DNA of 63,428 bases, from positions 1-63,428 of the forward strand of contig NZ_JAQGJV010000026.1 of NCBI RefSeq assembly GCF_028290435.1, read 5' to 3'. The position numbers and the translations under genes were made by a program. This document shows, in pieces, positions 44,913-54,774 of the stretch. The notes beneath the pieces were generated by a model. That model saw nothing but the letters and a program-made list of their open reading frames with translations. It ran no database searches and was not told the origin of the DNA. This DNA is from Devosia sp. Its GTDB lineage: Bacteria > Pseudomonadota > Alphaproteobacteria > Rhizobiales > Devosiaceae. How positions within the stretch are numbered: the first letter of the stretch is position 1; each line of letters starts with the position of its first letter.

Positions 44913-45820
44913 TGGGACGTCTCGGTTTCTTGGCTGTTTTGCCGCGCCCATTGGGCGGCGTGGGCGGCGGCGTCGATCTGGGGGAAGCTCACCACGGCAT
45001 GGGGTAGGGCTTTTTCCAAGGCAGGCTTGATGCTGGGATGCAGCGTGATAATGCCGCCGATGAAGGCGACGGGCAGGGGCCCGGTTCGCGCGATCAGGGC
45101 ACTGGCGAGGCGGGCGAGTTCGACGACGGCGCGGGCAAGGATGTCGGTGGCAATGACATCGCCTTTGGTTGCGGCGCGCGCCACGGCCTGCGCTAGGGTG
45201 CCGATGCGGCCACGATCGCTGCCATAAACGAAGCTGCGGCTGTGGTCCCAGCCTTCACCGCCCATTTCGGCATAGAGTTCGGTTGCCAGAATGGCCGCAT
45301 CGGCGGGGTCGCCCGTCTCATCAATGCGCCGATAGAGTTGGTCGAGCGCCTTGAGCGCAATCCAGGTGCCGGAGCCGGCGTCGTCGATCAAGAGGCCTCG
45401 CCCACCGACGCGGATCAGTTTGCCCTCTGTGGTCAGGTGCAGGCCGATGGAGCCGGTGCCGGCTGAAATCAGGTGTCCGGTGCCAGGGGCGAAGGTGGCG
45501 CGGAACGCCAGTTCCATATCGTCGCCAAGCTGGATGGCGGGTGGCTCGATGCCGAGCAGCGCCGTTACCATGTTGCGCACCGGGTCGTGCGCGCCTTGCC
45601 CCAGCCCGGTAATGCCCAGGCAGGCGGAGACGGGGGAGAATTCACGAACAGCTTCGGCAATGGTCGACAGGGTCGCCAATAGCCGCTCACGCTCGATGGG
45701 ATTGAACGCGTGGCCGGTGGCCCCGTCGGTGGTGCCACGGGCGATCACGGCCGAATTCTCATCCACCAAAGCCCAGCGCGATGCCGTTCCGCCGATATCG
45801 ACGCCCAGGAAAGTTGGCAT
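44909..45820 (-). CDS. BadF/BcrA-type amino-sugar kinase
   Basis: The 303-residue ASKHA kinase starts LGVDIGGTASRWALVDE (phosphate 1). It has GITGLGQGAHD, ISAGTGSIGLHL (phosphate 2) and VAFIGGIITLHPSIKPAL (adenosine). Relatives include GlcNAc kinases and the MurK kinase of MurNAc and GlcNAc. Coupled to murQ by an ATGA overlap, a MurNAc or GlcNAc 6-kinase role is likely. A frame extension to 45925 is open but has no good start. Transcription would start in the 268-base gap it shares with the importer operon. Confidence 0.85.
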   Translation of the reverse strand: MPTFLGVDIGGTASRWALVDENSAVIARGTTDGATGHAFNPIERERLLATLSTIAEAVREFSPVSACLGITGLGQGAHDPVRNMVTALLGIEPPAIQLGDDMELAFRATFAPGTGHLISAGTGSIGLHLTTEGKLIRVGGRGLLIDDAGSGTWIALKALDQLYRRIDETGDPADAAILATELYAEMGGEGWDHSRSFVYGSDRGRIGTLAQAVARAATKGDVIATDILARAVVELARLASALIARTGPLPVAFIGGIITLHPSIKPALEKALPHAVVSFPQIDAAAHAAQWARQNSQETETSQ

Positions 45821-46088
45821 CAGCCTTCGACCCCTGGCAGCTTCAGTCTCGCCATGACTATCCTCCGTGCTGCCACAACATCGACCACGGCTTGGCCGGC
45901 GTAAAGGATGCAACCCTGCTTTCATTGCTCGATCTACAAATCGATCACGGAATCGTCCTCCGCGTCCGGCGAACGATTATGGCGATTGCCGTTAGCGCGA
46001 AAGCAGTCGTAAGCTCACCTCCGGCAACGCCTTTTCCGTTGGGGTGCGGAATGGTGCGGCTCAAAAAACCTCGGAGCGGGAGACTTTC

Positions 46089-47612
46089 ATGCATTTGAAT
46101 TTCGGCAAAACGCTTTTCACCAGCCTCGCCATGGCGACGCTGCTCGGTACGGCCACTTTGGCACTGCCGGCGCAGGCAGCGACGCTACGCATGGCCTGGG
46201 CGCAGGACGCCACGGGCCTTGATCCGCATACCCAGACGGCATTCTCGTCGCTGCGGCTGCTTGAGCTGATCTATGAGCCGCTGGTCCGGCTCGATGCGGA
46301 GTACAATGTCGGGCCGGCTATCGCCAAGAGTTGGGAATTCTCCAGCGACGGGTTGACGCTCACCTTCAAGCTCGATCCGAACGCAAAGTTCTCGACCGGC
46401 GATGCGGTGACCTCCGCTGACGTGAAGGCCTCCTTCGAACGCCTGCTTGACGAGGCCACCGCCGCCGCGGCGCGCGCTAATTTCCTCTCGATCAAAACCA
46501 TCGACACGCCCGACCCGCAGACCGTGGTGTTCAACCTGAGCCAGCCCGACGCGCCGATCCTGATCGCGATGTCGGGCACCAATGCCTCGATCGTACCCGC
46601 CAGTGCGATTGCCGATGGCACCATCGGCACCAAGGCCGTCGGTTCGGGCCCGTTCAAGCTCGACGAGTGGGACCCGAACGTCAAGGAAGTGCTGAGCGCC
46701 AACCCGAACTGGGCCGGCGGCAAGGTCGGCGTCGATGGCATCATCATTTCGGTGCTGCCGAGCGAAAGTTCCATCATCGACTCGATGCGCGCCAACCAGA
46801 TCGACTTCGCGCTGTTCAACGATCCGACCATCGCGACGCTGATCCCGGGTGAGCCCAACATGACGCTCAACCGTATCCCGGGCCTCGCCTACAACGTGCT
46901 GCAGCTTAATCCCGCGCGACCGCCAATGGACAATGTGAAGGTGCGGCAGGCCATCTCCTGCGCCGTCAACCGGCAGGAAATCATCGATACCGCGCTGGTG
47001 GGTGAAGGCAAGGTCACGGGTCCGCTGACCATGGCAGCCTTTGCATCCGATCCGGCGAGCCTGTTCTGCTATAAACAGGACGTCGAGAAAGCTAAGGCGC
47101 TGATGGCCGAAGCGGGCCTTGCTGACGGGTTCTCCGTCAATGTGATCGCCGCAACCGGCGAGCCACCCTATGCCGCCAACGAAGCGCAGGTACTGCAGAG
47201 CCAGCTTGCCGCGATCGGCGTCAAGCTCACCATCCAGACCATGGACCTCAAGGTCTATGTGGATACCTGGCTCAAGGGCGATTTCGACATGGCGGTGGCG
47301 CAGAATGGCGGCCGCCCGGACCCCTATCCGATGTACAATCGGTACTTCACCAAGGACGGCAACCTGATCAAGGTGTCGAACTTTGTCGATCCCGAGCTCG
47401 ACAAGCTGCTACAGGAGGGCCGTGTGGAAACCGACATCGCCAAGCGCAAGCCGATCTTCCAGCAGTTCGAGGCACGCCTCGCCGAAGAGGCCCCCTGGAT
47501 CTGGATCAGCAGCACGGTGACCTACACCGCCAACCTGGGCACCGTGAAAGGTTATGAGATCAATCCGAGCGGATTGCTCTTCTCGCTGAGCAAGGTGACT
47601 GTAGGCGAGTAA
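46089..47612 (+). CDS. ABC importer substrate-binding protein, family 5
   Basis: The 507-residue protein has a signal peptide ending LPAQAAT (GGGAG 9 bases before the ATG at 46089). It shows the SBP5 pattern: TGLDPHTQTAFSSLRLLELIYE, LTFKLDPNAKFSTGDAVTSADV, VGSGPFKLDEW, and DNVKVRQAISCAVNRQEII. Family 5 proteins bind peptides, glycosides or muropeptides in the periplasm. Operon partners murQ and anmK make an anhydromuropeptide or MurNAc ligand the best guess. A perfect hairpin follows its stop. Confidence 0.9.
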   Translation: MHLNFGKTLFTSLAMATLLGTATLALPAQAATLRMAWAQDATGLDPHTQTAFSSLRLLELIYEPLVRLDAEYNVGPAIAKSWEFSSDGLTLTFKLDPNAKFSTGDAVTSADVKASFERLLDEATAAAARANFLSIKTIDTPDPQTVVFNLSQPDAPILIAMSGTNASIVPASAIADGTIGTKAVGSGPFKLDEWDPNVKEVLSANPNWAGGKVGVDGIIISVLPSESSIIDSMRANQIDFALFNDPTIATLIPGEPNMTLNRIPGLAYNVLQLNPARPPMDNVKVRQAISCAVNRQEIIDTALVGEGKVTGPLTMAAFASDPASLFCYKQDVEKAKALMAEAGLADGFSVNVIAATGEPPYAANEAQVLQSQLAAIGVKLTIQTMDLKVYVDTWLKGDFDMAVAQNGGRPDPYPMYNRYFTKDGNLIKVSNFVDPELDKLLQEGRVETDIAKRKPIFQQFEARLAEEAPWIWISSTVTYTANLGTVKGYEINPSGLLFSLSKVTVGE

Positions 47613-47620
47613 GCGTCTCC

Positions 47621-47643
47621 GAGGCGGGCGCCAAGCCCGCCTC
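47621..47643 (+). terminator. Intercistronic hairpin after the binding-protein gene
   Basis: GAGGCGGGC (47621-47629) and GCCCGCCTC (47635-47643) form a perfect 9-base stem with a 5-base loop, 8 bases after the binding-protein stop and 22 before the permease. No T-run follows, so it is likelier to stabilise the upstream message or attenuate than to terminate fully. Confidence 0.6.
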
Positions 47644-47665
47644 ACGACCGGTAAGTGCGCCCAAT

Positions 47666-48625
47666 ATGAACTATCTCGTGCAACGGCTGCTGACGTTTCC
47701 GCTGGTCCTGCTGGGCGTGTCGCTGCTGGTGTTCTTCGCCATCCGCCTCGTGCCCGGCGACGCGATCATCGCGATGCTGGGCACCGAAGCGGGGCTGCTG
47801 ACGGATGCGCAGCGCGCCTCGCTCGCCGCGTATTTTGGCCTCGATCAGCCGGTCGTCATACAATATGGCCGCTGGCTGACCGGCCTGTTCCAGGGCAATC
47901 TCGGGATCTCGACGACCTATGGCAAGCCGGTGCTCGAGGTGATCATCGCCCGCTTTCCGCTGACCATCGAGCTGGCACTGCTCTCGATGGTGATTGCGCT
48001 GGCGGTGGGCGTGCCGGCCGGCGTATTCGCCGCGACGCGTGCCGACCGCCCATCCGATCTAGTCGTGCGGCTCTTCGCGATGCTCGGCCAGTCGACGCCA
48101 AGCTTTGTTGTCGGGCTCGTTCTCATCTATCTGCTGTCGGTAAACTTCCACATCTTGCCCGCGATGGGCTCGTTCACGCCGCTCTTCGTCGATCCGCTAG
48201 GCAACCTGGCGCAGATGATCCTGCCGTCGATGACCTTGGGCCTCGCCTTCGCGGCGGCGGTGACGCGCATCGCGCGCTCGTCAATGCTCGACGTGCTGAG
48301 CGAGGATTATGTCCGTACGGCGCGCAGCAAGGGCGCGTCGCAGCGCGATGTCGTCTGGCGGCACGCACTGCCCAACGCGCTGATCCCGGTGGTGACGCTC
48401 AGCGGCGTCGAGTTTGGCTACCTGCTGGGTGGTGCGGTGATCGTCGAGCAGATTTATGCGCTTCCGGGGCTCGGCCGGCTGACGCTAGATGCCATCTCGC
48501 AGCGCGATTATGCGCTGGTGCAGGGCGCCGTGCTGTTCATTGCCTTCAATTTTCTCGTCGTTAATCTCCTGGTCGATCTCGCCTATGCGGCGCTCGATCC
48601 GCGCATCCGGCTGGGAGGCAAGTGA
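47666..48625 (+). CDS. ABC importer permease 1 (DppB type)
   Basis: The 319-residue membrane protein opens MNYLVQRLLTFPLVLLGVS. It carries the BPD_transp_1 signature LSEDYVRTARSKGASQRDVVWRHAL, the coupling helix that docks on the ATPase, and ends in AYAALDPRIRLGGK, typical of DppB/OppB. Six helices. Its TGA overlaps the second permease's ATG. Confidence 0.93.
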   Translation: MNYLVQRLLTFPLVLLGVSLLVFFAIRLVPGDAIIAMLGTEAGLLTDAQRASLAAYFGLDQPVVIQYGRWLTGLFQGNLGISTTYGKPVLEVIIARFPLTIELALLSMVIALAVGVPAGVFAATRADRPSDLVVRLFAMLGQSTPSFVVGLVLIYLLSVNFHILPAMGSFTPLFVDPLGNLAQMILPSMTLGLAFAAAVTRIARSSMLDVLSEDYVRTARSKGASQRDVVWRHALPNALIPVVTLSGVEFGYLLGGAVIVEQIYALPGLGRLTLDAISQRDYALVQGAVLFIAFNFLVVNLLVDLAYAALDPRIRLGGK

Positions 48626-49464
48626 TGCGTTTGTTCAACGCGGTGCTGCGGCATCCCAGCGGCCGCATCGGCGCGGCGATCATCCTACTCTTTCTCGTCG
48701 TGGCGGCGCTGGGAGCCATCGGCCTGACGCCGCACGACCCGTTGAAGCAATATGTGATCGATCGCCTCAAGCCGCCGAGCGGCACCTACTGGTTCGGCAC
48801 GGACCTTTTGGGGCGCGATACCTTCAGCCGCCTGATGCTCGGCATCGGGGAATCCTTCCTTGTCGCATTCGCGTCCGTCGCGGCCGCTGCCGCGGCCGGC
48901 ACCGTCATCGGGCTGTTCGCCGCCTGGTGGGGGCACCTGTGGGATGGCATATTGATGCGCATCATGGACGTGCTGCTGGCCTTTCCAGCGATCCTGCTCG
49001 CATTGCTGATCGTGGCGATCGAAGGTCCCGGTGTCGCGACCAGCATCACGGCAATCGGCATCGTCTACACGCCCATCTTTGCCCGCGTCGTGCGGGCGCC
49101 GGCGCTGGCCCTCAAGGCGCGTGAATTCGTCGAGGCCGCGCGCACCTTCGGCAGTTCGCAGCCCTATATTCTCACCCGCCACCTGCTGCTCAACCTGGTC
49201 GCGCCGCTGACCGTGCAGATCACGCTGGCGCTGGCCTGGGCGCTGCTGACCGAAGCCGGCCTCAGCTTCCTGGGCCTCGGCACGCAGCCGCCAGCGCCGT
49301 CGCTGGGTGTGATGCTTGCCGAGAGCAAGTCGATGATGACGCGCGCACCGTGGCTGATGGTGTTTCCCGGCCTCACCATCATGCTCGCCATCCTTGGCTT
49401 CAACCTGTTCGGCGACGCGCTGCGCGATATTCTCGATCCCCGTACGCAGGAGCGGCCGGCATGA
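48625..49464 (+). CDS. ABC importer permease 2 (DppC type)
   Basis: The 279-residue protein has the OppC N-terminal helix (RIGAAIILLFLVVAALGAIG), WFGTDLLGRDTFSRLMLG, the coupling region LALKAREFVEAARTFGSSQPYIL, and ends [17 protein letters not shown] as DppC proteins do. It forms the channel with permease 1. The ATPase gene begins within its stop (ATGA). Confidence 0.93.
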   Translation: MRLFNAVLRHPSGRIGAAIILLFLVVAALGAIGLTPHDPLKQYVIDRLKPPSGTYWFGTDLLGRDTFSRLMLGIGESFLVAFASVAAAAAAGTVIGLFAAWWGHLWDGILMRIMDVLLAFPAILLALLIVAIEGPGVATSITAIGIVYTPIFARVVRAPALALKAREFVEAARTFGSSQPYILTRHLLLNLVAPLTVQITLALAWALLTEAGLSFLGLGTQPPAPSLGVMLAESKSMMTRAPWLMVFPGLTIMLAILGFNLFGDALRDILDPRTQERPA

Positions 49465-51191
49465 CGCCCCTTCTGTCGATCAGGGACCTGAGCGTCGGCT
49501 TTGGTCGGGACCCCAAGGCCAATGAGGTCGTCAAGGGCGTCAGTTTCGATCTGGCGGCTGGGGAAACGCTGGCCATTGTCGGCGAAAGCGGCTCCGGCAA
49601 ATCGGTGACGGCGCTGTCGATCAACCGGCTGGTGGACTTCGGCGGCGGTCGGATCACCGGGGGCAGTATCGCCCTGCAACGCAGCGACGGCTCGATTCTC
49701 GATGTGACCAAAGCCGACGAGTCGGCGCTGGTCCGCGTGCGCGGCAGCGATATCGGCATGATCTTCCAGGAGCCGATGACCTCGCTCAATCCCGTCCACA
49801 CCGTGGGTGCGCAGATCGAGGAAGCCTTCCGCCTCAATCGCGGCCTCAACGGCGCCGCCGCGACCCATGCGGCCAAGGAGGCATTGGAACGCGTCCGCAT
49901 TCCAGATGCCGCTCAACGGCTCAAATATTACCCGCACCAGCTTTCGGGTGGCATGCGCCAGCGCGTCATGATCGCCATGGTCATTGCCAGCAATCCGCGC
50001 CTCCTGATCGCCGATGAGCCCACCACGGCGTTGGACGTTACAGTCCAGGCCCAGATCATGGCGCTCCTGGCCGAACTGCGAAGCGAGCTCGGTATGTCGA
50101 TGATCTTCATCACCCACGATATCGGCCTTGTCGCCGGCATCGCCGACCAGATCATGGTGATGCAGAATGGCGTCGCGGTGGAGCAGGGCGCTTTAGACGC
50201 CGTGCTCGATAATCCTCAACACGACTATACGCGCCACCTGCTAAAGGCCGTCCCCCACTTCAATGGCGGCCGCGCCGTCCGCAGCGATGGCAGCCGCGTT
50301 GCCGGCGCCACGCCCGTCGTCACCGTGGACAATCTCGTCGTCCGCTTTCCCGCTGCCAGGGGCGTGTTTGCGCGCTCCGCCGGTGCAGTGCATGCCGTCG
50401 ATGGCGTCAGCTTCGATCTCGTTCCCGGCGAAACCCTTGCCATCGTTGGCGAAAGCGGCTCGGGCAAATCCACCACCGCCCGCGCCATTCTCGGCCTTGT
50501 CGGCACCACGCGCGGCCGCATCGACAAGGCCTCCGGCCGCAGTCCGCGCCCCGTACAAATGGTGTTCCAGGACCCCTTCGCCTCGCTCAATCCGCGCCTC
50601 AACGTCGAAGGCCTCCTCGCCGAACCCGCCATCGCCGCCGGCGAGCGGCGGGACGCCAAACTGCGCGAACGCATGACGTTCCTGCTCACGCGCGTCGGCC
50701 TGCCCGAGGATGCGCTGACGCGTTACCCGCACCAGTTCTCCGGCGGCCAGCGCCAGCGCCTGTGTATCGCCCGCGCACTGATGCTCAATCCCGAAGTCGT
50801 CGTGCTCGACGAGGCTGTCTCGGCCCTCGACGTTTCGGTGCAGGCCCGCGTGCTCGATCTGCTGATCGATCTGCAACGCGAATTCGGCCTCGCCTACCTG
50901 TTCATTTCCCACGATATGGCCGTGGTCGAGCGCATCGCCCACCGCATCGCCGTCATGTATGCCGGCCAGCTTGTCGAGATCGGCGCCGCCGCCTCGGTGC
51001 TGTCTGATCCTCAGCACAGCTACACCAAGCGCCTGATCGCCGCAGTGCCGGCTATCGAGCGCCGCAAGCAGGTCTTCATGGTCGATGGCACGCAGGTGCC
51101 GTCGCTAGTACGGCCGAATGGCTATGAGCCGCCGACCGCGCAATGGCGCGACGCGGGCCCTGATCATCGTGTTCGTCTGGAGACCATATGA
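49461..51191 (+). CDS. ABC importer ATPase, DppD-DppF fusion
   Basis: The 576 residues contain two complete nucleotide-binding domains. Domain 1 (about 1-265) has [20 protein letters not shown] and [12 protein letters not shown]. Domain 2 (about 285-560) has [20 protein letters not shown] and [11 protein letters not shown]. Each keeps the H-loop histidine (FITHD, FISHD). Fusion of the two ATPases is normal in alphaproteobacterial peptide importers. It powers the two permeases. The hydrolase gene overlaps its stop. Confidence 0.94.
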   Translation: MTPLLSIRDLSVGFGRDPKANEVVKGVSFDLAAGETLAIVGESGSGKSVTALSINRLVDFGGGRITGGSIALQRSDGSILDVTKADESALVRVRGSDIGMIFQEPMTSLNPVHTVGAQIEEAFRLNRGLNGAAATHAAKEALERVRIPDAAQRLKYYPHQLSGGMRQRVMIAMVIASNPRLLIADEPTTALDVTVQAQIMALLAELRSELGMSMIFITHDIGLVAGIADQIMVMQNGVAVEQGALDAVLDNPQHDYTRHLLKAVPHFNGGRAVRSDGSRVAGATPVVTVDNLVVRFPAARGVFARSAGAVHAVDGVSFDLVPGETLAIVGESGSGKSTTARAILGLVGTTRGRIDKASGRSPRPVQMVFQDPFASLNPRLNVEGLLAEPAIAAGERRDAKLRERMTFLLTRVGLPEDALTRYPHQFSGGQRQRLCIARALMLNPEVVVLDEAVSALDVSVQARVLDLLIDLQREFGLAYLFISHDMAVVERIAHRIAVMYAGQLVEIGAAASVLSDPQHSYTKRLIAAVPAIERRKQVFMVDGTQVPSLVRPNGYEPPTAQWRDAGPDHRVRLETI

Positions 51192-52180
51192 CGTCCGTCC
51201 AAGCCATGATCGACCGCGCCTTCGCGCCATTGCAGGCGGCGGTCGAAGCCAAGCGCATTCCCGGCGGCATCCTCGGCGTCATCGATGCTGGCGGCGCGCG
51301 TGCCACCCGCGTCATCGGTTCGGCTCAACTCGTGCCGTCGCCGCGCCCGATGACAGACGGCACCTGGTTCGATCTCGCCTCGCTCACCAAGGTCATCTTC
51401 ACCACTCAGCGCATCCTGGCACATGCCGAGGCCGGTCGCATCGATCTGGACGCACCGCTGATCTCGGTCATCCCCGATTTCCGGCAGTACGATCCCAATG
51501 CCTGGGAGCGCAAAATCACCTTCCGCCAATGCCTTGGCCATGACACGCCATTTCCCGGCGTGGTTCCGATCTACACTTACGGCGGCGATCCCGATCGGCT
51601 CCGCGCCTTCGTGTTGCAGCATGAATGGCCTTCGGGTCCGCCTGTCTATTCCGACATCAATTTCATCTTGCTCGGCATCGCGCTGGAGCGACTGGAAGGA
51701 AAGTCTATTCGCCAGATGGACCCCGGTCCCGGCTTCGCCTGGTCTGCCGAGCCGGCCCAGGCGGCCGCCACCGAGTTCGACCCCTGGCGCAATCGCGTCG
51801 TGGTCGGCGAGGTGCATGACGAAAACTGTTACGCGTTGCAGGGCTCCGGCCATGCCGGCCTGTTCGGCAACGCCGCCTCAGTGCTCGATTTCGCCCAGAC
51901 CCTTTTGAACGGGCAGGCCTCCCCTCTCATCCGCACCACCATCGCCGGCCGCCGCACCCATGGCTGGGAGCGCGCTTATGACGGCTGGTCGGGCGGCGAA
52001 ACCTGCTCGCCTGAAACCATCGGCCATACCGGCTTCACCGGCACCGGCCTATGGATCGATTTCGCCAAAGGCCGCGCCTGGACGCTGCTGACCAACCGCG
52101 TCCATCCCACCCGTCATTTCGATAGCGGCATCGTCGCTTTGCGCCGTGCCACCGGCGATCTCATCAACGCGGAGCAATGA
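51188..52180 (+). CDS. Serine hydrolase of the beta-lactamase/DD-peptidase fold
   Basis: The 330-residue protein has SLTK at 65-68 (catalytic Ser65 and Lys68), a YSD motif in [12 protein letters not shown], and HTGFTGT as the KTG-like strand. This is class C beta-lactamase fold. No signal peptide is visible at [15 protein letters not shown], so it probably acts in the cytoplasm. In the operon of a muropeptide-type importer and anmK, cleaving a peptide or amide bond of imported muropeptides is a reasonable guess. It overlaps genes on both sides by 4 bases. Confidence 0.85.
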   Translation: MTSVQAMIDRAFAPLQAAVEAKRIPGGILGVIDAGGARATRVIGSAQLVPSPRPMTDGTWFDLASLTKVIFTTQRILAHAEAGRIDLDAPLISVIPDFRQYDPNAWERKITFRQCLGHDTPFPGVVPIYTYGGDPDRLRAFVLQHEWPSGPPVYSDINFILLGIALERLEGKSIRQMDPGPGFAWSAEPAQAAATEFDPWRNRVVVGEVHDENCYALQGSGHAGLFGNAASVLDFAQTLLNGQASPLIRTTIAGRRTHGWERAYDGWSGGETCSPETIGHTGFTGTGLWIDFAKGRAWTLLTNRVHPTRHFDSGIVALRRATGDLINAEQ

Positions 52181-53298
52181 CTATGGACACGATCTGGACC
52201 GTCGGCCTGATGACCGGTACCGTGCTCGACGGCAATATCGATGTCGCCATGATCAAGACAGACGGTGAGCGTGTGGAGAGCTTCGGCCCCTACACGCTGG
52301 CGCCGTATTCCCAATCGATCCGCCGTCTGCTGGATGAAACCCTGGCCCAGGCGCGCAAATGGAACTTCGAGGGAGCCGATCCCGCCATCTTCGCCGAGGC
52401 CGAGGAGGCGCTGACCCGCGCGCAATCCGCCGCCGTGCGCCAACTGGTCGAGGCCAATGGCATGACCATGGCCGATATCGGCGTGGTCGGTTTTCATGGC
52501 CAATCGGTGCTGCATCGCGCGCCGCAGCCGGGGCGGATCGGGGCCACCCGCCAGTTGGGCAACGGCGAGCTCATGCACAAGCTGCTCGGCGTCAAGGTCG
52601 CCTATGATTTCCGCACCGCCGATGTCCAAGCCGGCGGACAAGGCGCGCCCTTGGCCGCGATCTATCACCAGGCCCTGTTGCGCGGCCTTGGGGCCAAGGG
52701 CGACACCGCCGTGCTCAACCTGGGCGGCGTCGCCAACGTCACCTGGTGGGATGGCGCCGATACGCTGATCGCCTTCGATGCCGGCCCGGCCAACGCGCCG
52801 ATCAACGATTTCATTAAGGATCTCGGCCTGGGAGAAATGGACCGCAATGGTGAACTCGCACTGCGTGGCGAGGTCGACGAGCCGCGGCTCAAGGAATTGC
52901 TAAGGCATCCCTATCTCTCTGCGCCTTATCCGAAGTCGCTCGACCGCTTCGATTTCCTGTCCACCATGGCTGATGGCCTCGGGCCCGCCGATGGCGCGGC
53001 GACACTGACCGCGTTCACCACCAGCGCAGTCGGCAAGGCGCTCGATCTCCTGCCGCAACGGCCTAGCAAGCTGGTGGTCTGCGGTGGCGGGCGGCATAAT
53101 CCGGCGATCATGGCCATGCTGTCGGTTCGCGCAGATGTCGAAGTCGTTCCCGCCGAGGCTGTCGGCTGGCGCGGGGATGCGATCGAGGCGGAATGCTTTG
53201 CGTTTCTGGCGGCCCGCGTTATTCGCGGCTTGCCGATCAGTTTTCCATCGACCACCGGCGCCCCTCGCCCCCTGCAGGGCGGCCGCATCGCCGGCTAA
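52177..53298 (+). CDS. anmK: 1,6-anhydro-N-acetylmuramate kinase
   Basis: AnmK opens the anhydro ring of anhMurNAc and phosphorylates it to MurNAc-6-phosphate, the MurQ substrate. The 373 residues begin [20 protein letters not shown], the alphaproteobacterial form of the GTSLDG motif, with [20 protein letters not shown] and [10 protein letters not shown] following. The late [10 protein letters not shown] loop is intact. It is the last gene of the importer operon and supplies murQ on the other side of the locus. Its stop overlaps the convergent acetyltransferase stop by 4 bases. Confidence 0.93.
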   Translation: MTMDTIWTVGLMTGTVLDGNIDVAMIKTDGERVESFGPYTLAPYSQSIRRLLDETLAQARKWNFEGADPAIFAEAEEALTRAQSAAVRQLVEANGMTMADIGVVGFHGQSVLHRAPQPGRIGATRQLGNGELMHKLLGVKVAYDFRTADVQAGGQGAPLAAIYHQALLRGLGAKGDTAVLNLGGVANVTWWDGADTLIAFDAGPANAPINDFIKDLGLGEMDRNGELALRGEVDEPRLKELLRHPYLSAPYPKSLDRFDFLSTMADGLGPADGAATLTAFTTSAVGKALDLLPQRPSKLVVCGGGRHNPAIMAMLSVRADVEVVPAEAVGWRGDAIEAECFAFLAARVIRGLPISFPSTTGAPRPLQGGRIAG

Positions 53299-53717
53299 AG
53301 CGCTTTCTGCAGGAAGGTGCGCGTGCGTCCAATGGGAAAGTTCGCCAATTCGCCAAACGGCACGTAGCCCTGCCGCCGATACACTTTCAGCGCCACCGGG
53401 TTGAACGTATCGATATAGGCGCCGTGACAACCCCGCAGCCGCGCTTCGGCCTCGGCCGCCTCGAGCATTTGCCCGGCCATGCCCCGCCCGCGCTGCGCCT
53501 CGGCGATCCACAACCATTGCACATAGAGCCAGCCCCAGGCGGTATATCCCGAAATGCCGCCGACGATGGCGTTGGCCTCGTCCCGCACCAGCACGATTAC
53601 AGCTAGCCGCCCGGACCGGCCGACATCGGCGTTGTTGAACGCCGTCAAACCATCGCCAATCGCCCCCAGCTCGTCCGGTGTCGCCTCTGCGGCCACTGTG
53701 ATCGTTGTCGTGCTCAT
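53295..53717 (-). CDS. GNAT family N-acetyltransferase
   Basis: The 140-residue protein has the acetyl-CoA loop [29 protein letters not shown], the canonical GNAT Q/RxxGxG/A, then [20 protein letters not shown]. Soluble. The start at 53717 fits the domain start [14 protein letters not shown]. Substrate unknown. A 6-base stem (53736-53741 with 53750-53755) separates it from the HNH-like gene upstream. Confidence 0.85.
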   Translation of the reverse strand: MSTTTITVAAEATPDELGAIGDGLTAFNNADVGRSGRLAVIVLVRDEANAIVGGISGYTAWGWLYVQWLWIAEAQRGRGMAGQMLEAAEAEARLRGCHGAYIDTFNPVALKVYRRQGYVPFGELANFPIGRTRTFLQKAL

Positions 53718-53768
53718 GATCGCCCATCCAATCACGTGTGCGCTACAAAGCACACCCGAAGGAGCGTG

Positions 53769-54726
53769 TCAGGCCTTCCGCAGGATTTTCTCCATCGCCT
53801 TCCCTTTGGCGAGTTCGTCGACCAGTTTGTCGAGATAGCGGATTTCCCGCATGGTAGGGTCCTGGATCTCTTCCACCCGCACGCCGCAAACGACTCCCTT
53901 GGTCAGGGACCGCGAGGGATTCATTTTGGGCGCCCGGGAGAAGAAATCCTCAAAACTTGTCTTCCTTGCCAGTTCGATATCCAACGTCGCTAAACCTTCA
54001 CCGCCGGCCACGACTTTGCTACGCCGCCGGGTCGTCGCTTCGGCGGCAGACTTTTCCGCATGCGCGTCGCGGTTGATTACTTGCAGGTTGGGCAGGCCCC
54101 AATAATTCAGCAGCGTTGGCCATTCGGCCTGGCGATGTTCATGCCACACCCGGAACAGGGGCGTGCGGTGGTCGACTTCGGACGTTCGAAGGAGCCTTGC
54201 GCCACTTGTCGCACAGCGCCGGGTTTGCAGTTTGCGCAGCAGTTTGGCGTGGTTGCTGGGCGCAGTCCACATTTGCCAGGCGGTAACGCAGGCGGTGTGC
54301 CAGACGGCGTTCTTGTTGGGACCCTTGTCCCAAAGGTCGACGTGCCAGCCAAGTCGGTAGACGGGCTGGCCGCAGACCACGCAATGGCCGGGCCCCGCGC
54401 GAAAAGGCCTGCTGGCGATATGGCGCCGGTGGCATGCGAAAACTGGGGGCGAGATCGGGTTCATCGGCCGACCTAAGCCGCCAGGTCCAGCCTTCGGGTG
54501 TTCCGCTCTTGGCCGCAAGGGCCCGCGCCAGCCGGTCGGCGCGCAGGGGATGCGTCCGCCAGTAGCTGTCGACGGCGAGCCGTGGGGTCGGCGGGGTCCA
54601 GCGTCTGGCCTTTGCGTGCGTCAGAACGGCCGCCGGAAATACCTCCGACAGCGCCTTGTTGAAACGCAGCAGCGCCCGCTCGTTGCGCAGCGCCAATGTC
54701 TCGGCCATCTTCATGGCGACTAACAT
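53769..54726 (-). pseudogene. HNH-endonuclease-like gene split by a one-base frameshift
   Basis: The frame from 54726 reads AETLALRNERALLRFNKALS to [18 protein letters not shown]. At the T-run (AAAA on the plus strand, 54439-54442) removing one base continues it as [15 protein letters not shown], then [29 protein letters not shown] and the HNH-like [10 protein letters not shown]...[18 protein letters not shown]. The whole would be about 318 residues. In the present sequence the second part could start alone at 54464 ([10 protein letters not shown]). Frameshift mutation, sequencing error or slippage are all possible. Confidence 0.7.
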
Positions 54727-54774
54727 GCCATGCGAGGCGTAAACGCTTCGGAAAGCATCGGTATCCTTTGCGCG

